Assembly: GCA_900317685.1 (NCBI GenBank)
Contig: ONHQ01000037.1
Coordinates: 1-51,200, forward strand
Direction: 5' to 3'
Length of the DNA: 51,200 nt
Source: an uncultured Prevotella sp.
GTDB lineage: Bacteria; Bacteroidota; Bacteroidia; Bacteroidales; Bacteroidaceae
Shown here: in pieces, positions 1 to 7,512 of the stretch
How positions within the stretch are numbered: the stretch's first letter is position 1
How the letters are laid out: the number at the start of each line of letters is the position of its first letter
Translations under genes and position numbers: made by a program
The notes under the pieces: model-generated
Database searches by the model: none
Seen by the model: only the letters and a program-made list of their open reading frames with translations
What the model was told of the DNA's origin: nothing

Positions 1-29
1 TCATTTGCTGTATCATACATATCTTTCAT
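1..29 (-). CDS. 5' end of an unidentified gene running off the left edge
   Basis: Only nine codons are visible, reading MKDMYDTAN from an ATG at 29 on the minus strand. The start is supported by a TAnnTTTG promoter element at 46-53, about 17 bases upstream, and by the end of the truncated HAD gene just before it. Too little is present to name a product. Confidence 0.5.
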
Positions 30-45
30 CTTTTTAGTTCCGATG

Positions 46-77
46 CAAAGATACGCACTTATATTTTTAGCTACAAT
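46..77 (-). promoter_or_regulatory. Bacteroidota-type promoter for the left-edge gene
   Basis: On the minus strand TATCTTTG (46-53) matches the -7 consensus TAnnTTTG. ATTG at 74-77, 20 bases upstream, approximates the -33 TTTG box. It overlaps the stop codon of the truncated HAD gene. Confidence 0.6.
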
Positions 78-628
78 ACGCAATTGCGGAGACGCTTACA
101 GTCAAAGAACTCCTTGCGGGGTTTATTGGCACCGGCATCCTCACTGAGAATGACGGTCGAGAAATAGCCCTCCAATCCTGCGGACTTCAATTTGCGGAAT
201 TGAACCTCGTGGAAGCCGTTGCTGCAGATATGCAGCCGATAACCTTTACCTCTGAGATAGTTCAAGAGCTCCTTCGCTCCCGGTACGGTACCAGGCTCTT
301 GCGATATGATATCGCCATAGCGACCGCTGGCGGCAACGCACCACTTTGAGGTAACCCACGACGCGTCGCCGCCACATGCCTTCACCATCTCCGTAACCGG
401 CCTGCGATACCGCTCCACAATCAGCGTGTCACGGTCTATCTCGCCATGGGCATACTTCGCCCACACATCGACGTTAGTTGCAAAGTACGCGTCTCTGAAC
501 GCCTCGTAGGACGGCATAATCTTCTTCCAATGCCGTTCGTCGAAGAGCTTCTTCAGCGCAATCATACTGTTGCCGTGAGTGTCGTACAGCGTGTCGTCAA
601 AGTCTATGAACAAGTCTTTATATATCAT
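71..628 (-). pseudogene. YjjG-like HAD-family phosphatase, C-terminally truncated
   Basis: The product resembles YjjG-type haloacid dehalogenase hydrolases, which dephosphorylate nucleotides or sugar phosphates in the cytoplasm. Motif I is DFDDTLYDT near residues 8-16, motif II is the CSNGF segment and motif III is the KP in GANKPRKEFF. The protein then ends abruptly with an unrelated tail (DCKRLRNCVL). The fourth motif, GDxxxxD, which helps bind Mg2+, and about 50 residues normally found in the family are missing, so it is probably inactive. No other frame restores the tail, which points to a deletion rather than a simple frameshift. I prefer the ATG at 628 to one 13 codons upstream because it overlaps the stop of the preceding gene (AATGATATATAA), suggesting translational coupling. 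Confidence 0.75.
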
Positions 629-1175
629 TGCTTGAAATGTTTTGATGCACTCGCACTTTATTCTCATCGGTCAGATGCGTTTGTGTAAGTTCTTGATGGT
701 AATGTTTACAATAATACGAAATAGGAATAGTAGACAACAACGATCCGACAACAGACGCCACTGGTATAATAGGAACCAATGGCGACAGACACTTAGATCC
801 GTTGCCGCTTGGAATCATAGTCATATGGCTAAAAAGTAATATGACTGATAATATGACAATATTCACCGAAAACCATATCAAAAGAGTCTGCATCGGCCAT
901 GGTTTCTTCCTTAGCCAATACCATATTGCACTCCCAATGACAAGATATGGAACTAAGTATAGCATGGCAAAGCATAAACACAACCCAACAAGTTGCGGGC
1001 TTATCACTATTGTCATTGGAGAGGACAAGAATAGCCATGAGGTTGGATTCAGTAGCATGGCAATCATAGAACAGTAAAACATTCTCTGTATGATTGTGCA
1101 TAATACTGGGTGCCTGGATTTTATGAGAGTATAATATGCAAACTTCATTTCTATTTTTGTCAAGTTTTTATTCAT
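618..1175 (-). CDS. Hypothetical multi-pass membrane protein
   Basis: This is a 185-residue protein of unrecognised family. Hydrophobic stretches near residues 28-52, 57-87, 97-116 and 131-150 suggest about four membrane segments with a charged C-terminal tail. Its ATG overlaps the TGA of the upstream small gene (ATGA), and its stop overlaps the start of the HAD gene, so the three genes form one translationally coupled minus-strand operon. An ATG at 1148 is an alternative start, but the ATGA overlap favours 1175. No function can be assigned. Confidence 0.6.
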   Translation of the reverse strand: MNKNLTKIEMKFAYYTLIKSRHPVLCTIIQRMFYCSMIAMLLNPTSWLFLSSPMTIVISPQLVGLCLCFAMLYLVPYLVIGSAIWYWLRKKPWPMQTLLIWFSVNIVILSVILLFSHMTMIPSGNGSKCLSPLVPIIPVASVVGSLLSTIPISYYCKHYHQELTQTHLTDENKVRVHQNISSNDI

Positions 1176-1489
1176 TCAACTATCTTTGCCACTACCTTCC
1201 GTGCTCCACCGTCATTGCGGAACTCGCAGAGGTAGATCCCCTGCCATGTGCCAAAATTTAGTCTCTGTGTTACAAGACACTTCCTTATCTTCTTGTATTG
1301 CCCGCACTGCCCGTCGTGCAAGGCAGTTGGATAGAAGGCTGGTCCCCATGTTCGTCCGCCGGGAATGTGAAGGCCGACAAGATGGTTGAGGCAAGTCTCT
1401 GCCATGGGGCAGCCGGGCACAAAACACACCGGCCATGAGGCCGGCACAATGCCGAAACTAAAGTCGGCATCAGCTTTGACTTTATTCAT
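1172..1489 (-). CDS. Small chimeric protein: Cys-rich N-terminus joined to a YjbQ-like C-terminus
   Basis: The last 35 or so residues (RLNFGTWQGIYLCEF, then NDGGARKVVAKI) match the C-terminus of the YjbQ/UPF0047 family, but the conserved first two thirds of YjbQ are absent. The N-terminal part, with PVCFVPGCPMAETCLNHLVG and a FYPTALHDGQC segment, resembles the Cys-containing N-terminus of a Bacteroidota small-protein family that I believe is DUF6078. The junction lies around residues 70-78. The start is the ATG at 1489, because the upstream TTG at 1507 lies inside the promoter motif. This looks like a recombination product of two gene fragments; whether it is functional is unknown. Confidence 0.55.
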   Translation of the reverse strand: MNKVKADADFSFGIVPASWPVCFVPGCPMAETCLNHLVGLHIPGGRTWGPAFYPTALHDGQCGQYKKIRKCLVTQRLNFGTWQGIYLCEFRNDGGARKVVAKIVE

Positions 1490-1504
1490 TTGAGCTTTTT
1501 CCTG

Positions 1505-1512
1505 CAAATATA
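1505..1512 (-). promoter_or_regulatory. -7 promoter element of the minus-strand small operon
   Basis: TATATTTG on the minus strand matches TAnnTTTG, 15 bases upstream of the ATG at 1489. No clear -33 box is seen. Confidence 0.55.
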
Positions 1513-1770
1513 CTATTTTTCCCTTTTATTAATGCCACTGTGGTGAATTATTTTCGAAATCATTGCTCGAAAAACGTCCAGGCACGACGGTAGTCAGCAA
1601 TGCGTTCTCCAAAATCACTATATATTAAGGTGGCAGGAGAGTGGGGCTTCGTCTTTGTAAAATATATAATCTTGGCTTGTAAAATTACGAGATTGAAGGG
1701 ATGAAAGAGGAAATAAGATGCACAAACGCCTACCAATTGTGCAAATTGTTGGCTGTTTTTATGCATTTCG
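1513..1770. other. Intergenic region between divergent operons, no gene recognised
   Basis: About 260 bases lie between the two divergent promoters. A minus-strand open frame at 1560-1766 (68 codons) has no recognisable domain and no promoter, so I do not call it. It may contain degraded coding sequence. Confidence 0.4.
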
Positions 1771-1802
1771 TTTGGTCAAGAAGTAAAATATTAGTAATTT
1801 TG
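1771..1802 (+). promoter_or_regulatory. Promoter of the etfBA-acd operon
   Basis: The -33 box TTTG (1771-1774) and -7 box TAATTTTG (1795-1802) are 20 bases apart, a near-ideal Bacteroidota housekeeping promoter. The leader to the ATG at 1840 is about 30 bases. Confidence 0.75.
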
Positions 1803-1839
1803 CCCCGTTGTTTCGGAAACATTACAAACTTAGTTATAT

Positions 1840-2724
1840 ATGAAATTGAACATTGTAGTACTTGCCAAGCAAGTGCCAGACACAAGAAACGTGGGCAAGG
1901 ATGCCATGACCGCCGAAGGAACGGTCAACCGCGCCGCCTTGCCCGCCATCTTCAATCCTGAAGACTTGAACGCCCTGGAGCAGGCTCTCCGCATCAAAGA
2001 TCTCGACCCGGAGAACGTCAAGGTGGGCATCGTCACCATGGGTCCTCCGCGTGCTGGAGAGATCATCCGTCAGGGACTCTACCGCGGTGCAGACTGCGGC
2101 TGGTTGCTTACCGACCGCAAAAGCGCGGGCGCAGACACCCTCGCCACCTCTTATTTTCTGTCCAAGGCCATTGAGAAGATCGACAAGGAAGTCGGCCATG
2201 TTGACATCGTGCTCGGAGGTCGCCAGGCCATCGATGGCGATACAGCCCAGGTGGGTCCCCAGGTGGCTCAGAAACTCGGCCTCAACCAAGTGACCTACGC
2301 TGAGGAAGTGCTCAAGATCGAGGATGGCAAGGCTACAATCCGCCGCCATATCGACGGTGGCGTAGAAACCGTGGTGGCTCCTCTGCCCGTGGTGATCACC
2401 GTCAACGGATCAGCCGCTCCCGCACGCCCCTGCAATGCCAAGCGCGTGATGAAATACAAATACGCTACCTGCCCCATGGAGCGCAAGGGCGACGAGCCTT
2501 GGAGCGCCCTCTATGAGACACGCCCCTACCTGACACTCGGACAGTGGAGCATCGCCGACTGCGGTGCCGACTACGAACAGTGCGGTCTCGCCGGCTCACC
2601 TACTAAGGTAAGCGCCGTGAAGAGTATCGTCTTCCAGGCTAAGGAGAGCCAGACCCTCACCAGCTCCGACGCTGACATCGAGGGACTCGTGAAAGAATTG
2701 TTGGACAAAAACATTATTGGCTAA
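1840..2724 (+). CDS. etfB: Electron transfer flavoprotein beta subunit (EtfB/FixA)
   Basis: EtfB forms a heterodimer with EtfA and passes electrons between acyl-CoA dehydrogenase and other carriers. The N-terminus MKLNIVVLAKQVPDT is typical of the family. The nucleotide-binding segment GGRQAIDGDTAQVGP (residues 126-140) is the form seen in bifurcating and anaerobic ETFs, where EtfB carries its own FAD, rather than the AMP-binding mitochondrial form. A family-like segment APARPCNAKRVMKYKYA follows around residues 200-216. At 294 residues it is longer than the usual 250-265. etfA starts 7 bases after its stop, and a strong promoter lies upstream. Identity is secure; the bifurcating role is inferred from motif type. 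Confidence 0.95.
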   Translation: MKLNIVVLAKQVPDTRNVGKDAMTAEGTVNRAALPAIFNPEDLNALEQALRIKDLDPENVKVGIVTMGPPRAGEIIRQGLYRGADCGWLLTDRKSAGADTLATSYFLSKAIEKIDKEVGHVDIVLGGRQAIDGDTAQVGPQVAQKLGLNQVTYAEEVLKIEDGKATIRRHIDGGVETVVAPLPVVITVNGSAAPARPCNAKRVMKYKYATCPMERKGDEPWSALYETRPYLTLGQWSIADCGADYEQCGLAGSPTKVSAVKSIVFQAKESQTLTSSDADIEGLVKELLDKNIIG

Positions 2725-2731
2725 TCAGGAT

Positions 2732-3754
2732 ATGAACAACGTATTTGTATATTGCGAAGTAGAGGGCACCACCGTACAGGAGGTCTCTCAGGAACTTCTT
2801 ACCAAAGGTCGTAAATTGGCCAATCAGTTAGGCGTTGACCTCGAGGCCGTTGTGGCCGGCACCGGCATCAAGGGCAAGGTCGAGGACCAGCTGCTGCCCT
2901 ATGGCGTGGACAAGCTCTATGTGTTCGACGGTAAGGGACTCTTCCCCTATACCTCGGCTCCCCATACCGATATCGTGGTGAAGCTCTTCCAGGAGCAGAA
3001 ACCGCAGATCGCCCTCATGGGCGCTACCGTCATCGGTCGCGACCTCGGCCCCCGCGTGTCAGCAGCCCTGACCTCCGGACTGACCGCTGACTGCACCCAG
3101 CTGGAGATCGGCGACTACGACGACAAAAAGAGCGGCAAGCACTACACTAACATGCTCCACGCCATCCGTCCTGCTTTCGGCGGAAACATCGTGGCAACCA
3201 TCGTCAACCCCGACCATCGTCCGCAGATGGCTACCGTGCGCTCCGGCGTGATGCAGAAGGCTCTCTATGAGGGCAAAGCCAAGGGCGAGGTAGTATATCC
3301 CGATCCCAAAGACTATGTCTCTCCCACCTCCTACGCCGTGCAGGTCATCGACCGCCACGTAGAGGCTGCCAAGAACAATCTCAAGAGCGCTCCGATCGTC
3401 GTGGCAGGTGGTTACGGTATGGGCTCGAAGGAAGGTTTTGACATGCTCTTTGAACTCGCTAAGGAACTCCACGGAGAGGTAGGCGCCAGCCGCGCCGCCG
3501 TCGACGCCGGATGGGTAGACCACGACCGGCAGATCGGTCAGACCGGTGTCACCGTGCATCCTAAAGTATACATTGCCTGCGGCATCTCTGGACAGATCCA
3601 GCACATCGCCGGCATGCAGGACGCCGGCATCATCATCTCGGTCAACAGCGATCCCGACGCTCCCATCAACGCCATCGCTGACTATGTCATCACTGGCACG
3701 GTGGAAGAGGTGATTCCTAAACTCATTAAGTATTACAAGCAGAACACCAAGTAA
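2732..3754 (+). CDS. etfA: Electron transfer flavoprotein alpha subunit (EtfA/FixB)
   Basis: EtfA binds the electron-transferring FAD of the ETF heterodimer. The C-terminal FAD domain is clear: GASRAAVDAGW with QIGQTG around residues 251-271 and YIACGISGQIQHIAGM from about 280. The N-terminal domain has IGRDLGPRVSAALTSGLTAD (101-120), typical of the FixB and anaerobic group. The ATG at 2732 is chosen over a TTG 15 bases upstream that overlaps etfB; it gives 340 residues. It is the second gene of the operon, with acyl-CoA dehydrogenase starting 2 bases after its stop. There is no ferredoxin-like extension. Confidence 0.95.
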   Translation: MNNVFVYCEVEGTTVQEVSQELLTKGRKLANQLGVDLEAVVAGTGIKGKVEDQLLPYGVDKLYVFDGKGLFPYTSAPHTDIVVKLFQEQKPQIALMGATVIGRDLGPRVSAALTSGLTADCTQLEIGDYDDKKSGKHYTNMLHAIRPAFGGNIVATIVNPDHRPQMATVRSGVMQKALYEGKAKGEVVYPDPKDYVSPTSYAVQVIDRHVEAAKNNLKSAPIVVAGGYGMGSKEGFDMLFELAKELHGEVGASRAAVDAGWVDHDRQIGQTGVTVHPKVYIACGISGQIQHIAGMQDAGIIISVNSDPDAPINAIADYVITGTVEEVIPKLIKYYKQNTK

Positions 3755-3756
3755 TC

Positions 3757-5451
3757 ATGGTAGACGTAAAGAAATTAGAATATTACCTCAACAGTCCTCT
3801 CATGAAGAGAATCGTTGAGCTGAAAGAAAGAAACTTCGCCGACAAAGACCAGTTCGAGGACGCTCCCGTCAACTACGACGACGCCATCGAGAACTATAAG
3901 CGCATTCTGGCCATCACCGATGACGTGGCCAAGACTATCATCGAGCCTAACTCGGAAAGCGTGGATCTGGAGGGACCCCACCTCGAAAACAACCGCATGG
4001 TCTATGCCAGCAAGACTTACGAGAACCTCGACGCTACCCGCAAAGCTGGTCTGTGGGGTATATCCATGCCACGACGCTTCGGTGGTCTGAATCTGCCCAT
4101 CACTGTCTTCTCCATGCTCTCAGAAATGGTGTCTGCCGCTGACTCTGGCTTCCAGAACGTATGGAGTCTGCAGAGTTGTATTGACACGCTCTATGAGTTT
4201 GGCACACCCGAGCAGCAAGCAAAATACATTCCCCGCATCTGCCAGGGTGAGACCATGTCTATGGACCTCACTGAGCCCGACGCCGGCTCAGACCTGCAAC
4301 GTGTCATGCTCAAGGCTACACAGGACGCTGACGGCACATGGCGACTCAATGGCGTGAAACGCTTCATCACCAACGGCGATTCCGACATCCACTTGGTACT
4401 GGCCCGCTCCGAGGAAGGCACACGCGACGGACGCGGTCTGTCAATGTTTATCTACGATAAGCGCGACGGCGGCGTCGACGTGCGACACATCGAGAATAAG
4501 CTCGGTATCCACGGCTCTCCTACCTGTGAGCTCGTCTACAAGAATGCCAAGGCTGAGCTCTGCGGCGATCGCAAGTTGGGTTTGATCAAATATGTGATGA
4601 GCCTGATGAACGGTGCCCGTCTGGGTATTGCTGCACAGAGTGTCGGACTCGAGCAGGAAGCCTACGACCAGGCACTGGCCTACGCCAAGGAGCGCGCACA
4701 ATTCGGTAAGAAGATTATCACCTTCCCTGCCGTCTATGACATGCTCTCTCGCATGAAGGCAAAGATCGACGCTTCACGCGCCGTGCTCTATCAGACAGCC
4801 CGCTATGTCGACATCTACAAAACGCTGGAGGATATCTCACGCGAACGTAAGCTCACTCCCGAGGAGCGCAAGGAGATGAAGAAATACAGCCGTCTGGCCG
4901 ATGCCTTCACACCGCTGGGCAAGGGTATGACTTCGGAGTATGCCAACCAGAACGCCTACGACTGCGTCAGCGTTCACGGTGGTTCCGGATTCATCATGGA
5001 GTACAAGGCTCAGCGCCTGCTGCGCGATGCCCGTATTTTCTCCATCTATGAGGGTACTACCCAACTTCAGGTGGTCGCTGCCGTGCGCTACATCACTAAC
5101 GGCACCTATCTCGGCATCATGCGCGAGATGCTCGCCGAAGAAGTCTGCGACTGTATGAAACCGCTCCGTGACCGTGTGGCTAAGCTCGTAGACCTCTACG
5201 AGGAGGCTGTAGAGAAGGTCAAGGCTGATGAAAATCAGGATGAGCACGACTTCCTCGCACGCCGCATGTACAACATGACCGGCGACATCATTCTCTCACT
5301 GCTGCTTCTGCGCGACGCCACCAACGTGCCCGAGGAGTTTGCCAAGAGCGCCAACGTCTACGTGCGCATGGCCGAAGAGGAGTGCGTGGGCAGCCATGCC
5401 TACATTATGAACTTCAAGGCCGATGACCTGAGCAGCTTTGTGGCTGAGTAA
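3757..5451 (+). CDS. Acyl-CoA dehydrogenase, long form
   Basis: This FAD enzyme oxidises acyl-CoA to enoyl-CoA, or runs in reverse, and exchanges electrons with the ETF encoded just upstream. Visible motifs are LTEPDAGSDLQ (about residues 171-181), RFITNGDSDIHLVLARS in the middle beta domain, ARLGIAAQSVGLEQEAYDQA entering the C-terminal helical domain, and IYEGTTQLQ with the predicted catalytic base Glu432. The protein has 564 residues against about 380 for ordinary members, with an N-terminal extension and a C-terminal helical extension after residue 450, so it belongs to the large ACAD subgroup. The substrate is not evident; a short-chain acyl-CoA would fit an anaerobe. Confidence 0.93.
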   Translation: MVDVKKLEYYLNSPLMKRIVELKERNFADKDQFEDAPVNYDDAIENYKRILAITDDVAKTIIEPNSESVDLEGPHLENNRMVYASKTYENLDATRKAGLWGISMPRRFGGLNLPITVFSMLSEMVSAADSGFQNVWSLQSCIDTLYEFGTPEQQAKYIPRICQGETMSMDLTEPDAGSDLQRVMLKATQDADGTWRLNGVKRFITNGDSDIHLVLARSEEGTRDGRGLSMFIYDKRDGGVDVRHIENKLGIHGSPTCELVYKNAKAELCGDRKLGLIKYVMSLMNGARLGIAAQSVGLEQEAYDQALAYAKERAQFGKKIITFPAVYDMLSRMKAKIDASRAVLYQTARYVDIYKTLEDISRERKLTPEERKEMKKYSRLADAFTPLGKGMTSEYANQNAYDCVSVHGGSGFIMEYKAQRLLRDARIFSIYEGTTQLQVVAAVRYITNGTYLGIMREMLAEEVCDCMKPLRDRVAKLVDLYEEAVEKVKADENQDEHDFLARRMYNMTGDIILSLLLLRDATNVPEEFAKSANVYVRMAEEECVGSHAYIMNFKADDLSSFVAE

Positions 5452-5475
5452 TCAGCATGTACTGAGCAACTCTGA

Positions 5476-5567
5476 GGTTGGATCTTTCGACCAACCACAA
5501 TTCTAACTGATATGTCCGCCGCATAGCCAATGCATCCGATGCACAGCCATGCGGCGGATTTGTTTTG
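5476..5567 (+). terminator. Terminator after the etf-acd operon
   Basis: A perfect 10-base stem (TCCGCCGCAT at 5515-5524 with ATGCGGCGGA at 5549-5558) is followed by TTTGTTTTG. A small hairpin (GGTTGG/CCAACC, 5476-5496) precedes it. Confidence 0.75.
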
Positions 5568-5663
5568 TATATTCACTGGTGACATTGACAAACATTATTC
5601 TAACATGATGTGACTTTTCACTGATAAAACATCGAAAAGTCGCTCTCTTTCAAATATTATGTG

Positions 5664-5671
5664 TAACTTTG
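5664..5671 (+). promoter_or_regulatory. -7 promoter element of the serine ammonia-lyase gene
   Basis: TAACTTTG matches TAnnTTTG and lies 18 bases before the ATG at 5690, so the leader is very short. It overlaps the TTG that would give an upstream start, which therefore cannot be the real one. Confidence 0.65.
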
Positions 5672-5689
5672 CGGCATATTTATGAGCTT

Positions 5690-6946
5690 ATGAAATCATT
5701 ACGAGAGATATACCGCATTGGCAAAGGGCCCTCATCGAGCCATACCATGGGTCCACAGAAAGCAGCACAACTCTATCTGAAACAACACCCCGAGGCAGAA
5801 GCCTTCCGGGTGACACTCTTTGGCTCGCTCGCCGCCACAGGAAAAGGGCATATGACCGACGTAGCCATCAAGGAGGTTCTCGAACCACAGGGCGTGGTGG
5901 AGATTATCTGGAAGCCCGACGTTTTTTTGCCCTTCCATCCCAACGGAATGAAATTTGAAGTGCTCGATGCTCCTGATCCGCAAAAGACATCCGACGATGG
6001 TCGTGCCTCGTCGCCGTGGATTGTCTACTCCATCGGTGGCGGAGCATTGTCTGAGGGCGACCATCCCACTGGCATTCTCCCCGACTCACCCGACATCTAT
6101 CCACTCACCCATTTGGTAGACATCCAGCATTGGTGCGACGACACGGGACGCGCCTATTGGGAATATGTTAAGGAGTGGGAAGACGAGAGCATTTGGGACT
6201 ATCTCCATGTCGTTTGGGAAGCCATGAAAGCAGCTGTGGAACGTGGTATCAAACACGACGGACGCCTGCCAGGGCCACTAAACTTGCAGCGCAAGGCCCC
6301 CACCTATTACGTCAAGGCCCAAGGCTATAAACAGAGCCTTCAGACACGTGCCCTTGTCTATGCCTACGCATTGGCTGTCAGCGAGGAAAACGCCAGCGGA
6401 GGCACCATTGTCACGGCTCCCACCTGCGGCGCCTGTGGTGTCATCCCTGGCGTGCTCTACCATCTTTGGGAAGGGCATGACTTCTCCGAGCGCCGCATCC
6501 TCCACGCTCTTGCCACAGCCGGACTGGTGGGTAATATCGTCAAAGAAAACGCCAGCATCTCCGGCGCCGACGTAGGATGTCAGGGCGAGGTCGGCGTGGC
6601 CTGCGCCATGGCTTCGGCAGCCTCCTGCCAACTCTTCGGCGGTAGTCCCGCTCAGATAGAGTATGCCGCAGAGATGGGATTGGAACATCACCTGGGCATG
6701 ACATGCGACCCCGTATGCGGACTGGTGCAGATTCCCTGCATCGAGCGCAACGCCTTCGCCGCCACGCGCGCCCTCGATGCCAACCTCTATGCCTCGTTCA
6801 GCGACGGCAAACACCGCGTCAGCTTTGACAAGGTGGTGGAGGCCATGAGACAAACCGGACACGACCTGCCCTCGCTCTACAAAGAGACATCGGAAGGCGG
6901 CTTAGCAAAAATCAGTATCAATAATAATCCCGACAAAGCCTTATGA
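5690..6946 (+). CDS. sdaA: L-serine ammonia-lyase (serine dehydratase), iron-sulfur type, single chain
   Basis: The enzyme deaminates L-serine to pyruvate and ammonia using an oxygen-labile 4Fe-4S cluster. The beta domain starts with the signature [10 protein letters not shown] (residues 14-23). The alpha domain carries [18 protein letters not shown] from 242, [16 protein letters not shown], and [20 protein letters not shown] from 337, which contain the conserved cysteines. Fusion of both domains in 418 residues is the usual bacterial SdaA layout. The start is the ATG at 5690. The gene overlaps the next by ATGA. Serine catabolism fits an amino-acid-fermenting anaerobe. Confidence 0.95.
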   Translation: MKSLREIYRIGKGPSSSHTMGPQKAAQLYLKQHPEAEAFRVTLFGSLAATGKGHMTDVAIKEVLEPQGVVEIIWKPDVFLPFHPNGMKFEVLDAPDPQKTSDDGRASSPWIVYSIGGGALSEGDHPTGILPDSPDIYPLTHLVDIQHWCDDTGRAYWEYVKEWEDESIWDYLHVVWEAMKAAVERGIKHDGRLPGPLNLQRKAPTYYVKAQGYKQSLQTRALVYAYALAVSEENASGGTIVTAPTCGACGVIPGVLYHLWEGHDFSERRILHALATAGLVGNIVKENASISGADVGCQGEVGVACAMASAASCQLFGGSPAQIEYAAEMGLEHHLGMTCDPVCGLVQIPCIERNAFAATRALDANLYASFSDGKHRVSFDKVVEAMRQTGHDLPSLYKETSEGGLAKISINNNPDKAL

Positions 6947-7353
6947 GAAAGATCCTTTACCTGCTCATACCTGTCATCATCTTCTCGCTGATGACCACAT
7001 CCTGCCGCATGGCACCCAAGGAAGAACTCGGCGACACCGTGGCCGCTAAGGTTTTCGAGCCCATCGACACTGCTGCCTTGCATCGCAAACAGGCCGCAAA
7101 GATGAAAAATATCAAAGACAGTGCCGACATCTTCTATGTAGGACCAGCCACTGATCAGAAGAACCTGCAGCTCATTAGCTATCCCAGCCGACGCGATACC
7201 CTTACGATGGGCCGTACACGACACATCAAGAGAACTGGATCGATCGACGTCGGTCATACTGTGCGCATAGAGCTGTGGACAAAGGGTAAGGACACACTCG
7301 TATCAAAAATCGAAGAGTATCGACCTCCCGTGAAAGCTGCAAAGAAACAATAA
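6943..7353 (+). CDS. Small putative lipoprotein
   Basis: This 136-residue protein has a short positively charged and hydrophobic leader ending in LMTTSC, a plausible lipobox with Cys21. The mature part is polar, with no recognised domain and the segment KMKNIKDSADIFYVGPATDQ. The start overlaps the sdaA stop (ATGA), so it is translationally coupled to serine ammonia-lyase, but a functional link is not obvious. It probably sits on the outer or inner membrane. Confidence 0.7.
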   Translation: MRKILYLLIPVIIFSLMTTSCRMAPKEELGDTVAAKVFEPIDTAALHRKQAAKMKNIKDSADIFYVGPATDQKNLQLISYPSRRDTLTMGRTRHIKRTGSIDVGHTVRIELWTKGKDTLVSKIEEYRPPVKAAKKQ

Positions 7354-7368
7354 CAACAAAAAAAATAC

Positions 7369-7408
7369 TTTGTGAGGACGGAGGTAATCTCTGTCCTCAC
7401 AAATCTTT
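7369..7408. terminator. Strong hairpin after the sdaA operon
   Basis: A 15-base stem with one mismatch pairs 7369-7383 with 7389-7403 around a 5-base loop. The downstream T-run is weak (TCTTT), whereas an A8 tract upstream would be a T-run on the minus strand. It probably ends the plus-strand operon. Confidence 0.55.
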
Positions 7409-7465
7409 GAAATGACAAAATTTAAAGAAAAGCACCACCAAACATAAAAAAGATGTCCTTTTTCT

Positions 7466-7495
7466 TTTGGGTTTCACAAATATTGTCTATATTTG
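7466..7495 (+). promoter_or_regulatory. Promoter of the TPR protein gene
   Basis: A TTTG -33 box (7466-7469) and TATATTTG -7 box (7488-7495) are 18 bases apart, 17 bases before the ATG at 7513. Confidence 0.65.
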
Positions 7496-7512
7496 TAACC
7501 AAAAGTATATAA

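Noticed and set aside
1560-1766. 68-codon minus-strand frame with an odd tail (DFGERIADYRRAWTFFEQ)
   Set aside because: It could be a fragment of a lost gene, but I recognise no family and there is no promoter.
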